Source of the DNA: Bacillus norwichensis
GTDB taxonomy: Bacteria; Bacillota; Bacilli; Bacillales; Bacillaceae_C
DNA: 36,137 nt
Assembly: GCF_014836955.1 (NCBI RefSeq)
Contig: NZ_JACSPV010000043.1
Location: 1 to 36,137 of the forward strand
Reading direction: 5' to 3'
The notes under the pieces were generated by a model. The model saw nothing but the letters and a program-made list of their open reading frames with translations, did not search any database and was not told the DNA's origin. Position 1 is the stretch's first letter. The number at the start of each line of letters is the position of its first letter. Shown here piece after piece: positions 8,705 through 16,924 of this stretch. The translations under genes and the position numbers were made by a program.

Positions 8705-8866
8705 TTTATATCTATTAAGACAAAAGACGATCCAATCGCTGATTTGTATGAGGATATAGCCGCTGAAGAAAAAGCTCATGCTACGTACCAATGGATCATT
8801 AACATGATCGACGGATTGTGCTTTTTTAAGAGAACGGGAGATCATTTATTCCCAACGGAAGTCAGT
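8705..8866 (+). pseudogene. cotJC: Fragment of cotJC (spore coat manganese catalase-like)
   Basis: The plus-strand frame from 8705 reads FISIKTKDDPIADLYEDIAAEEKAHATYQWIINMID, which matches the metal-binding helix region of CotJC/Mn-catalases (family motif DPIADLYEDIAAEEKARATYQWLI). After a frameshift near 8820 it continues LREREIIYSQR, the next CotJC helix (FLREREIVHSQRF). The first ~125 residues and the C-terminus are absent. It is therefore a broken internal fragment, directly joined to the end of the serine recombinase remnant. An intact copy would be expected elsewhere in a cotJABC operon, or this locus was the original one. Confidence 0.75.
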
Positions 8867-8914
8867 AGAAATTTTGAAAATGAGATAGGAAAATGTTATT
8901 TTAATTTTTATATT

Positions 8915-8947
8915 GAAGGTGACTGTCACCGAATGACAGTCACCTTC
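8915..8947. terminator. Hairpin terminator between cotJC remnant and the 8954 gene
   Basis: Perfect 14-bp stem GAAGGTGACTGTCA / TGACAGTCACCTTC with loop CCGAA, seven bases beyond the minus-strand stop at 8954. ATTTTGTC follows on the plus strand and AATATAAAAATT on the minus strand. It serves the minus-strand operon and possibly once served cotJC. Confidence 0.75.
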
Positions 8948-8953
8948 ATTTTG

Positions 8954-9271
8954 TCAAGCTTTCCTATTTACAACCATCTGGCTGCTTACCATATTCCCTA
9001 ATTGATGTCCGACGGAATGGCCCAACTGCCCTCCCACAATGGCTCCTGCCACGGAACCCACTGCTGTTCCAACACCTGGAAAAATAGCTGTCCCTAGCAT
9101 GGCACCATACTCGACTCCTGCCATGATTCCTAAGGTACCTGTCATGTTTTTCGTAGTACCGGCAGTGTATTGATTTTTATCCAAATGACCATTTCTTAGT
9201 TTTTTATGATCTTGAATCTGGTTGACTGCCCCGGCAATTAAACCGGTCCATAATGAACCTCCTTGAAGCAT
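8954..9271 (-). CDS. Glycine-zipper protein
   Basis: 105 residues. From about 45 on it is a glycine-zipper membrane region (GTLGIMAGVEYGAMLGTAIFPGVGTAVGSVAGAIVGGQLG), the small-xxx-small pattern of proteins that form or insert tight helix bundles in membranes. AGGAGGGACAGTAA precedes the ATG. It is the second gene of a minus-strand pair with 9340-9669 (68-base gap) and diverges from the giant ATPase gene. The same association suggests a shared role in the membrane, but no function is known. Confidence 0.75.
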   Translation of the reverse strand: MLQGGSLWTGLIAGAVNQIQDHKKLRNGHLDKNQYTAGTTKNMTGTLGIMAGVEYGAMLGTAIFPGVGTAVGSVAGAIVGGQLGHSVGHQLGNMVSSQMVVNRKA

Positions 9272-9339
9272 TTACTGTCCCTCCTTTTTCCCCTTTAGAG
9301 TTCCCGCATAAGGTTGAAATACCAATGGAAAAAATTATG

Positions 9340-9669
9340 TTATTTATAAACTCCCTCTGTTCTTTGAAGACTTGTCTTTATGTATTCATTGCTCAATACA
9401 TTCCTGACATTTTTATCAATCGTTCTATTTTGTTCCTCCGCTGCTTCCATTAAATATTTAAAGGAATCAGTGATCTTTCGCTGTCCCTTTTTGCTTTTGT
9501 TTGCAGATTTCTTTTCCGTCATTTCTGCTTTCGCCGATTCAATGAGCCCGATCATGGATGCCATGCCTTTTACAAGCCATTGCCTTAAAGTTTTTCTTGC
9601 ATTTGGTGATTGAAAGATTAGGGTTAAAGCATAAACAAGAAACAGCCCAATCAAAGTGCGCCTATTCAT
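9340..9669 (-). CDS. Small protein with one N-terminal TM and coiled-coil tail
   Basis: 109 residues: an N-terminal hydrophobic segment (LIGLFLVYALTLIF), then a Lys/Glu-rich amphipathic region (ESAKAEMTEKKSANKSKKGQRK) and a helical tail. AAAGGAG lies at good distance from the ATG at 9669. It is the first gene of the minus-strand pair divergent from the ATPase (157 bases between starts). No family recognised. Confidence 0.65.
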   Translation of the reverse strand: MNRRTLIGLFLVYALTLIFQSPNARKTLRQWLVKGMASMIGLIESAKAEMTEKKSANKSKKGQRKITDSFKYLMEAAEEQNRTIDKNVRNVLSNEYIKTSLQRTEGVYK

Positions 9670-9826
9670 ATAAATTTTCTCCTTTTTAGGAAATAATGTC
9701 CCCTATCTTTCCAAAGTTATTCCCATTCCTTCACTGGAATAAAAAAAGAGCACTGCCCCATAATATTTTTTAACCTGGCTTTTAGAGCAGCCATATAAAT
9801 ATAGATAATAGAAGGGGCGTTCATAT

Positions 9827-12800
9827 ATGTATCAAAACCACCTAAAAGAGAGGTTTATAAGAATTTTGCCAGGCCGAATTCGCCTCGATGTGGCCGGCCT
9901 TAAAGGTAATGAAAGCCTGGCTCTATTTATACAAGAAAAGATAAAAATGGCTAAGGGTCTTATCAATGTCATTCCAAATATCAATTCGGGACGTGCCCTG
10001 ATCCTCTTTAGACCTGATATGCCTGCCCATCAAGTTATCGAGATTGTTGAAAAATATGAAATGGAATATTTAAAGCGAACAGACAGGAGCGAACCTGCTG
10101 GTAAACTGACTATCAATAAATCGTATCCGGAAACATCTGGAATTATTTTTAACAAGGCCTCTGGCGAAAGACACCGTGTCCCTATTCCTTTGCTTGTTTC
10201 GGCGGGATCTTTTTGTGTGTTGGGAATCAAACAGATCATTGCCGGAAAATCAGCTTTGGCCGTATCACCAGTATCCTTTTATGCTGCAGCCGGATTTTCT
10301 GTATTAATTGGATATTCTTTTTTACGAAACGGGTTTAAAAAGGTGGTAAAGGACAAGAAGAAAAGTGACTTTATACTAGGGTCCAGTATTTTTGCCATTT
10401 CTATTATGCGGGAAAACTTAGTCATGCTGGCAGGATTAGGCCTATTGCAATACCTTAATTGGAAACTGGGCCGGCCTGTATTTTCTTTCGGTAACTCGAA
10501 TGAACATGCGAACTACTCTCGCGAAGTAAGAAATTATAGTGAAAAAACAAGTAAAATCGGTATGCTACTTGCAGGGACTACATTATTACTGACAAGAGAC
10601 CCTCTTCGATTCCTGGCTGTATTATTTGCGGTAAATCCAAGGCCAGTAACTTTCTCAAATGAATATACATGGAGCAACGCCGAATATATTGCAGAGCAAA
10701 ACGGGTTTGCGATTCCGGAAAATGGGTCATTGTCCCAATTGGTACAAACTGAAACAATATTATTTGAGGACACTGCACAAATTTTTAAGGAGCAGAATCA
10801 AGATAAAGTTCAGTGCGTTACAAAAACCTATGATGAAAGCAAATTGTGGTGTCTGGCTTCATCACTTTTGAAAAAAAGTCACCATTCGTGGAAGAGCGCA
10901 ATCATCGATTCTTCCGGCAAAAGGAACGGAACCATCCGGACAGCATTTAACGTAAAAGAAGGAAACAATGGAATTCAGGGAATAATAAGCAATAACCATG
11001 TTTGTATGGGAAATATGGAATATTTGAAAGAAAACGGATTGGCAAAACATGAATATATGTTTGAAGCTAGAAAATGGGAAAGAGACAGTCACGATTTACA
11101 ATACATCTTTCAAGATGGTGAATGTCTAGGATACTTTATAAGAAACGGTCTCTCTTATACAGAGGCGTTTACTCGCCTGAAAAAAAGCATGGATAGCCGC
11201 TGGAAAGTCGGTGTAATTCAGAACAGCTTGAATATATGCCCGAAAGAACTGGAGAAAAACGGGATTGATTTAAAATGGCTGTATATGGACAAAGAAGAGA
11301 TTGCAAAGCGAATAAATGATTTAAGAACTGCTGGAAAAGATGTCTTAGCAGTGAAAAAAGAAAGCTTCCATAACTATTCAAGTAACAATTGCCCGATTCC
11401 GACTACAACTTTTGAAGGTTTTAAAGATCTTCCTTCTTTGATGAAGTTTGCAAAAAAAATGAACAACATATTAGATCAGCAGCTGTCAATTGCAAAAATG
11501 TGGAATGCAGCCGGTTGCCTACTGGCTCTTCCCTTATCCTATTCAGCGCCCTTGATTCATGCCGTTGCAGATACATTCAATCTGATCTTCATGATACGGG
11601 GAATGTATTTCAGTAAAAAATATGCCCCTGATAAAAATCCTGAACTGATTGCCCAACAGGAAGTTGCTGCAGCTATCAGTCATACAGAGGAAAGTCATAC
11701 CCTGGCTTGGCACTTTCAGCCTGTCAATGAGGTTCTGTCAGCTTTTTCAGTGAATAAGGATGACGGATTATTCAATGAGCAGATTGAAACATTAAAAAAA
11801 CAGTTTGGAAACAATCAACTGCATACGAATAGCAGGACTCCATTTTCGAAAACTTTGCTGGAACAATTTAAGGAGTTTACAACAATTGTTTTACTTGGGG
11901 CATCACTTTTGTCCATTTTTACCGGCGGGATTGTTGACGGGATTGCCATGGCATGTGTTCTCATTGTGAATGCCCTCATTGGTGCAGTTCAGGAGCAAAA
12001 AGCCGAGCGAGTTGTCGAGTCATTAAATCAATTTCAGCCTCCGATGTGCCGTGTTGTTCGGAATGGTCAACAAATAGAGTTATCCGGAACCGAATTAGTT
12101 CCTGGGGATATCGTTTCTTTTGAACCGGGTGATCGGATTCCGGCAGATATCCGTATAATCGAGGCATGGAATTTGGAAGTGAATGAAGCGGCATTGACCG
12201 GAGAATCACTTCCGGTGGAAAAAAGCCCTGATGAGCTGGAAGATGACTGCCCTCTTGCTGAGCAAAAAAATATGTTGTTTTTGGGTACGAATGTGACGCG
12301 AGGAAAAGCAGTCGGAGTTGTAGTCAGAACAGGGATGCATACAGAAATCGGCTATTTAATGTCTCTTTTTAGCAACGATGATAAGGAATTGACTCCTTTG
12401 CAGCAAAAGGTGACATCCATTTCTAAAGTTTTTTGCAAAGGGGCCGTAGTAGCGGGCATCTTCGTTTTTATTGCCGGACTTTTACGCGGAATACCTATAC
12501 TAGACATTATTGCTACTTCTGTCACACTCGCTGCATCAGCCATTCCTCAGGGCCTGCCAATTGTTATCACAATTGCATTAAGTGCTGGTGTTTATAGAAT
12601 GCTGGAGAAAAATGTCCTGATCCGCAAACTGTCTTCCTTGGAGACTTTGGGAAGAACAACAATCATTTGCTCCGACAAAACGGGGACTTTGACAAAAAAT
12701 GAAATGACCGTAAAAGCTGTCAGCACCATCGGTGAAGATTGGGAAGTGTCTGGCAGCGGCTATGAGCCAATTGGTGCTATCAAAAACAGTGATGAACAAA

Positions 12801-14413
12801 AAATAAATGCATCTGACCACCCTGACCTTGAGCAGCTTCTTAAAATAGGGTTGCTTTGTAATGACAGTCTATTGGAAAAGACGCCAAAAGGCTGGGTAAT
12901 ACAGGGCGATCCAACAGAAGGGGCCCTTTTAAGCCTGGGGGCCAAAGCGGGGAAAACAAAGGCAAATATGGTTCATTGGATCCGTTATAATGAAATTCCG
13001 TTTGATTCAGGAAGAGGAACGATGAGCGTAGCTTGCCATGAAGAGAAACAGGGCAAAGACTGCTATATATTTACAAAAGGGTCCATCGAGGCAATTATGA
13101 ATAGATGCAACCAATACCAAAAGGACGGAAAAGTTTTCCCTCTAACAAAAGAAATAAAGGAGTGGGTCATAAGCCAAAATAAAAAATATGCAGAGCAATC
13201 ATTAAGGGTTCTTGCTTTTGCATACCGCCCAATCCAATCTGGTCATGAAAGTGAGCAAGTTAAAGAAGAGGAGTTAATTTTTGTGGGCCTTACGGGAATG
13301 ATAGACCCGCCTAAACAGGAGGTCAAGAAAAGTGTACAAGATGTGATCAGGCTTGGAGTAAAGCCAGTTATGATTACAGGTGACCATCCTATAACGGCCT
13401 TTGCCATTGGCAAGGAATTAAATATCGTAACTGATTCAGCTGAAGTTCTTTCCGGAATGGAACTGGACCAACTGAGTGAAGAACAGCTCGTAGAAAAAAT
13501 AAAAGATGTCTCTGTTTTTGCAAGAGTATCCCCTGAGCAAAAATTACGGATTGTCAACGCCTACCAAAAGCTCGGCCATATTGTCGTGATGACGGGTGAT
13601 GGTGTGAATGACAGCCCTGCTATTAAAAAAGCGGATGTCGGCGTTTCCATGGGGATTGCAGGAACGGATGTAACAAAAGAAACTGCGGATATGGTGCTGA
13701 AAGAGGATGACTTCGCCTCTATTGTGGATGGCATTAAGCAGGGAAGAACAATCATCGGCAATATCCGAAAAGCATTAGGTTGTCTTTTAACCGGGAATCT
13801 ATCCGAAATTTTAGTCACGACCACAGCAGTATTGATTGGGCTCCCGATACCATTGGTTCCCATCCAGATATTATTAATGAACCTGTTAACGGATGCCATT
13901 CCGGCAACGATTCTGGCTGCAAACCCGGGCAACAAAAATTTGCTGACAAAACAGCAGGATATTGCCGACAGGTCACTTTTTCAAAAAATTGCAGTGCGCG
14001 GATTACTTCTTTCCGCAGGTGTTGTTGGGATCTTTGCATATAGCCTGTCAGCCGGTAAGCCTTTAGCTATCGCGCAAACGATGGCTTTTGCCACATTGGT
14101 TGCGGGACAGCTTGTACAAACATTTTCATGGAGACAAGAAGGCACCATCGGACCGTTGGCTGATTGGAAAAAAGACCAGTACTTTATAATGGGACTAGGC
14201 ATCTCCTGGCTTGCTTTGGGCTTAGTGATGTATATCCCTCCCCTTGCGTCCGTATTTCAGACAGCACCACTGACGCTTGGGCAATGGCTGCCTCCTCTGT
14301 TGGTTGCCGGTTCAGTACCGTCTGTTTCAAAAATGATTCAGCCGGCCATCGAGCGTCACTTAAATCATGTTAATGACGGAAAACCGAAACCCGCGCTCCA
14401 GCCAGTCATTTAG
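9827..14413 (+). CDS. Giant P-type cation ATPase with a degenerate N-terminal ATPase half
   Basis: 1528 residues, about twice a normal P-type ATPase, reminiscent of mycobacterial CtpI-type proteins. Residues 1-75 form an HMA-like domain without a CxxC. Residues about 100-610 look like a decayed P-type unit: where DKTGTLT is expected it reads LFEDTAQIF (about 312-320), so it cannot form the phospho-Asp. Residues about 620-1528 are a full P2-type pump: actuator TGES at 791-794, phosphorylation motif DKTGTLT with Asp950, KGS in the nucleotide domain, TGDGVND at 1256-1262. TM4 reads IPQGLP (Gln908), where Ca2+ pumps have IPEGLP; TM5 NLSEIL and TM6 NLLTDAIPA keep acidic residues. Ion specificity is therefore open. 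AGAAGGGG precedes the ATG. It heads a plus-strand operon with the small genes at 14440 and 14740. Confidence 0.9.
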   Translation: MYQNHLKERFIRILPGRIRLDVAGLKGNESLALFIQEKIKMAKGLINVIPNINSGRALILFRPDMPAHQVIEIVEKYEMEYLKRTDRSEPAGKLTINKSYPETSGIIFNKASGERHRVPIPLLVSAGSFCVLGIKQIIAGKSALAVSPVSFYAAAGFSVLIGYSFLRNGFKKVVKDKKKSDFILGSSIFAISIMRENLVMLAGLGLLQYLNWKLGRPVFSFGNSNEHANYSREVRNYSEKTSKIGMLLAGTTLLLTRDPLRFLAVLFAVNPRPVTFSNEYTWSNAEYIAEQNGFAIPENGSLSQLVQTETILFEDTAQIFKEQNQDKVQCVTKTYDESKLWCLASSLLKKSHHSWKSAIIDSSGKRNGTIRTAFNVKEGNNGIQGIISNNHVCMGNMEYLKENGLAKHEYMFEARKWERDSHDLQYIFQDGECLGYFIRNGLSYTEAFTRLKKSMDSRWKVGVIQNSLNICPKELEKNGIDLKWLYMDKEEIAKRINDLRTAGKDVLAVKKESFHNYSSNNCPIPTTTFEGFKDLPSLMKFAKKMNNILDQQLSIAKMWNAAGCLLALPLSYSAPLIHAVADTFNLIFMIRGMYFSKKYAPDKNPELIAQQEVAAAISHTEESHTLAWHFQPVNEVLSAFSVNKDDGLFNEQIETLKKQFGNNQLHTNSRTPFSKTLLEQFKEFTTIVLLGASLLSIFTGGIVDGIAMACVLIVNALIGAVQEQKAERVVESLNQFQPPMCRVVRNGQQIELSGTELVPGDIVSFEPGDRIPADIRIIEAWNLEVNEAALTGESLPVEKSPDELEDDCPLAEQKNMLFLGTNVTRGKAVGVVVRTGMHTEIGYLMSLFSNDDKELTPLQQKVTSISKVFCKGAVVAGIFVFIAGLLRGIPILDIIATSVTLAASAIPQGLPIVITIALSAGVYRMLEKNVLIRKLSSLETLGRTTIICSDKTGTLTKNEMTVKAVSTIGEDWEVSGSGYEPIGAIKNSDEQKINASDHPDLEQLLKIGLLCNDSLLEKTPKGWVIQGDPTEGALLSLGAKAGKTKANMVHWIRYNEIPFDSGRGTMSVACHEEKQGKDCYIFTKGSIEAIMNRCNQYQKDGKVFPLTKEIKEWVISQNKKYAEQSLRVLAFAYRPIQSGHESEQVKEEELIFVGLTGMIDPPKQEVKKSVQDVIRLGVKPVMITGDHPITAFAIGKELNIVTDSAEVLSGMELDQLSEEQLVEKIKDVSVFARVSPEQKLRIVNAYQKLGHIVVMTGDGVNDSPAIKKADVGVSMGIAGTDVTKETADMVLKEDDFASIVDGIKQGRTIIGNIRKALGCLLTGNLSEILVTTTAVLIGLPIPLVPIQILLMNLLTDAIPATILAANPGNKNLLTKQQDIADRSLFQKIAVRGLLLSAGVVGIFAYSLSAGKPLAIAQTMAFATLVAGQLVQTFSWRQEGTIGPLADWKKDQYFIMGLGISWLALGLVMYIPPLASVFQTAPLTLGQWLPPLLVAGSVPSVSKMIQPAIERHLNHVNDGKPKPALQPVI

Positions 14414-14439
14414 CCTTTATAGGAAGGAGGAAAGATAAA

Positions 14440-14673
14440 ATGAATCAAGAAAACAACAATGCCCAAGATAACTCAAATCCTCTTTATAACGGTATAGTCA
14501 ATGCCCTACAGCTTATGCGCCCTGCAGCTGTTTTAGGAATCAAAGGTTTAATGAAGCTGGGCGAAAAGACTAAAACACTCACTGCATACGCCCGTGAAGA
14601 ATTCGAAGACCTTGTAGCTGAAGCCCAATTTGAAAGAATGAAACAGCAGATTGATGAGGAACAAAAGGAGTAA
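14440..14673 (+). CDS. Small DUF5132-like partner of the ATPase
   Basis: 77 residues: a polar Asn-rich start, a weakly hydrophobic helix (MRPAAVLGIKGLMKLGEKTK) and an acidic C-terminal helix (REEFEDLVAEAQFERMKQQIDEEQKE). The GIKGL-plus-EEFEDLVAEA pattern recalls DUF5132 proteins, which I recall beside HMA-domain/P-type ATPase genes in other bacteria; the match is from memory. AAGGAGGAAAGATAAA precedes the ATG, 26 bases after the ATPase stop. A membrane-adaptor role for the pump is inferred from context. Confidence 0.75.
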   Translation: MNQENNNAQDNSNPLYNGIVNALQLMRPAAVLGIKGLMKLGEKTKTLTAYAREEFEDLVAEAQFERMKQQIDEEQKE

Positions 14674-14680
14674 CTAATTA

Positions 14681-14743
14681 ATGGCAGCGGACTTCCTGCA
14701 AGAATGCCCGCTGCCAATTAAACTCGGGAGGTATTCCAATTGA
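14681..14743 (+). CDS. Possible 20-codon coupling ORF
   Basis: A 20-residue frame (MAADFLQECPLPIKLGRYSN) starts ten bases after AAGGAG, and its TGA (14741-14743) overlaps the TTG start of the next gene by two bases, an arrangement seen in translational coupling. The same bases form a hairpin, GGCAGCGG / CCGCTGCC at 14683-14715, which may be the real constraint. Weak candidate. Confidence 0.25.
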   Translation: MAADFLQECPLPIKLGRYSN

Positions 14744-14976
14744 GTGGCCAAAATAATGAAATAACCCATGAACTTAGTAAAGCGCTTAAGCATTTAAGTA
14801 AAGCTATAACAATCAGTATTCATTCCCTAAAAGCAGACCCCGACAAAAAAAAACATGTCGGTGAATTATGGGAAAGTTTTCTTAGCGCATTTTTCAGCCA
14901 GATCAAAGAAAAAAGTAAAGAAAGCAAAATCAACTTGTTACATTTGATTTCCTTTTCAAATATAAGAAAATATTAA
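14740..14976 (+). CDS. Small protein of the ATPase operon
   Basis: 78 residues starting at TTG, chosen because GGGAGG lies eight bases before it and no better start exists. The sequence is Lys-rich and helical (ELSKALKHLSKAITISIHSLKADPDKKKHVGELWESFLSAFFSQIKEKSKESK). The ending (LLHLISFSNIRKY) departs in character, and may reflect an old frameshift. Third gene of the plus-strand ATPase operon; it converges on the MFS gene with only six bases between the stops and no visible terminator. Function unknown. Confidence 0.6.
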   Translation: MSGQNNEITHELSKALKHLSKAITISIHSLKADPDKKKHVGELWESFLSAFFSQIKEKSKESKINLLHLISFSNIRKY

Positions 14977-14982
14977 CGTCTT

Positions 14983-16203
14983 TTATCTTGATGGTATTTC
15001 CGGCACCACCTCTTCAAAATCATCCGCAGCTGCGGCATGTTTCAGTCTTGGCGCCAGTAAAAGGGCCATTGCCAATAGACTGACACATAGCCATAAGGCA
15101 GCCGATATTCCGCCCAGCTTGTCAGCCAGCATTCCTCCAATGCCCGGTCCAAGTATTTGTCCCCCGGCAAAATAGATGGTAACATACCCCAAAGCGATTG
15201 GAGCATAGGATTGGTGGACCTGCTCGGTCGAAAGTGCCTGGATAAGAGAAAGCATACCAACAAACGTAAATCCCCAAAGCGCCTGGCTTATAACGAAACC
15301 TAGTAAGACAGGAATGAATATGGGGATCAAAATGGAAGAACCTCCTAGAAAAATAGTGATGCACAAAGACAGCTTCCTTCCAATACTATCGGAAATGGCA
15401 CCCCATACCGGCCCGCTGAATATGCTCATGACGCCTCCCAAAGCCATTACGTCCCCTGCATGTTTTTCATTTACGCCAGCTTCCAAAATATAGCTGAAAA
15501 AGAAGCTTTGAGGTATCAAATAGGCAAAGCCAATCAAACCATAAATAAAAGCGACAAGCAAAACACCTTTATGGAAATAAACTTCCTTGAATAAGGATAC
15601 ATCTTGGTCCCCTTTTGGGAGCGAAGGTACAGGTGGATCTTTTAAAATCCTAAAAGCAACTAAAGTGATCAGGATGGAACCAGCTCCAAAAAGAAGCCAA
15701 AGATAGCGCCAGCCATAATCATCAAACCACTGATTAAAAATTGGTGCAATCAGGCTTGCGATGAGGGTTCCAAGTCCCATCCCGCTTAACAAAAGGCCAA
15801 TCATCAGCCCCCTGTTGTTCGGAAACCATCCAACGACAATATTTACAAGCGGAGTATATCCGAAAGCGGTTCCGATACCAAGCATGATCATTCCAATAAG
15901 AGAAGCGGCATAGCTCCCTGCATTGAATAAAATCATACAGCCTCCGGCAAGAAGCAAAAGACTGATTACCACGAGCGGCTTTGACCCCCATTTGGATGCC
16001 ATGATCCCCACAAGCAATACCATGGCCAGGTAACCGATTGCTGTGGAGGTCCCCAACATCCCTGCCTGCTGATAGGAAAGATTAAGACTGTCTCTCATAT
16101 ACGGCATAAGAATCCCGTAGGCCATCCTTCCAAAGCCCGATATGCATATAGTGATCAACATACTGACAATGGCATATATCCACATTCTTTTTCGCTGTTT
16201 CAT
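14983..16203 (-). CDS. MFS transporter (12 TM)
   Basis: 406 residues with 12 hydrophobic segments. The N-terminal half has ISGFGRMAYGILMPYMRDSLNLSYQQAGMLGTSTAIGY and, after TM2, the motif-A-like GIMASKWGSKPLV; the second half repeats it as GAISDSIGRKLS. The start resembles YbfB/oxalate-formate-antiporter-like carriers that export or exchange small organic compounds. GGGGTGGAGGA precedes the ATG. It is a single gene with its promoter in 16204-16398. Substrate unknown. Confidence 0.85.
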   Translation of the reverse strand: MKQRKRMWIYAIVSMLITICISGFGRMAYGILMPYMRDSLNLSYQQAGMLGTSTAIGYLAMVLLVGIMASKWGSKPLVVISLLLLAGGCMILFNAGSYAASLIGMIMLGIGTAFGYTPLVNIVVGWFPNNRGLMIGLLLSGMGLGTLIASLIAPIFNQWFDDYGWRYLWLLFGAGSILITLVAFRILKDPPVPSLPKGDQDVSLFKEVYFHKGVLLVAFIYGLIGFAYLIPQSFFFSYILEAGVNEKHAGDVMALGGVMSIFSGPVWGAISDSIGRKLSLCITIFLGGSSILIPIFIPVLLGFVISQALWGFTFVGMLSLIQALSTEQVHQSYAPIALGYVTIYFAGGQILGPGIGGMLADKLGGISAALWLCVSLLAMALLLAPRLKHAAAADDFEEVVPEIPSR

Positions 16204-16398
16204 TCCTCCACCCCATCAGCTGAAATCTTTTCTATCAAAAAATTTAGAATAAACCTGTAATTAATTGTACCAAAAAGATCATCGCTTGAAAAAAAAGACC
16301 TTCAATAAAGTCGTTTAATTTTATTTTATATAACCATGGAAGAGTATTTAAGTTATTTAATTTTTAATTGTATTTCACGATTATTGTTATCAATAATG

Positions 16399-16570
16399 AT
16401 TGATCAAAATGCTCTTTTTCTATACTCAATTGAAACCTCCGCTTATAATTCCTTGCTAAATTAAAGTTCCCTTTCTCAAATAAGGGGAGCGACCGCTCTT
16501 ATTGAACAATCGCTCCCCTTTACTCTAATTAAAAAAACTTTAGCTTTTTTTTTTTCAAATCTACATTTAG
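16399..16570. repeat. Dispersed hairpin repeat, copy B
   Basis: Counterpart of 6258-6470 in the same orientation. Conserved blocks include GATTGATCAAAAT, TTTTTCTATACTCAATTGAAAC and the hairpin AAGGGGAGCGA / TCGCTCCCCTT at about 16482-16521. It lies just downstream of a broken GNAT gene, and copy A lies just downstream of an intact GNAT gene, so these repeats may have been carried with flanking genes. Confidence 0.7.
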
Positions 16571-16854
16571 TGCGGCTAATAGAATTAGTACGACTTCTTC
16601 CCCAATTTCTTTTCGAAACTTAATAATTAGTTCACATTCTACTCCGTATTTTGAAGTTCTCTATCAACAGCTAGATTGAACAGATAACAACAATAATTCC
16701 AATCTGTTAGAGATCGGTCCACACCAATCATTTTATCCCCGAGCCGAGCACTAGCAAAACATCTGAATTATTCAAAATCAATCAGGCGTATAATCCCGCT
16801 ATTTCTAAATACTCGGATTACATCTTCAACATCCACATTTTTATACCTTTTCAT
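16566..16854 (-). pseudogene. GNAT acetyltransferase remnant (frameshifted, internally deleted)
   Basis: Three minus-strand pieces in different frames fit one GNAT protein: MKRYKNVDVEDVIRVFRNSGIIRLIDFE from the ATG at 16854, then SARLGDKMIGVDRSLTDW followed by NYCCYLFNLAVDREL, then YGVECELIIKFRKEIGEEVVL ending ILLAAL near 16570. The order matches GNATs of the form VGVxRALTDxxYCCYLSDLAVDxxYQGxGIGKEL. The middle and the C-terminus are missing, and the core motif is frameshifted. Confidence 0.65.
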
Positions 16855-16924
16855 ATCCTTACGGCTCGAGGAAATTACCAATTCTAGCTAATTGACTAAT
16901 AGTAACTGTCTTGTTTCTAATGAT

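Noticed and set aside
8657-9001. Short ORFs over the cotJC region on both strands as independent genes.
   Set aside because: The plus-strand frame is the frameshifted CotJC fragment and the minus-strand frame lacks a start signal.
9253-9613. Plus-strand ORFs of 66 and 77 codons.
   Set aside because: They are antisense shadows of the two small minus-strand genes, which have good ribosome binding sites and protein-like composition.
9670-9826. Forespore (sigma-F/G) promoters in the divergent ATPase region.
   Set aside because: CATTATT with an upstream GAATA on the minus strand has a 19-base spacer and nothing fits on the plus strand; too weak to claim.
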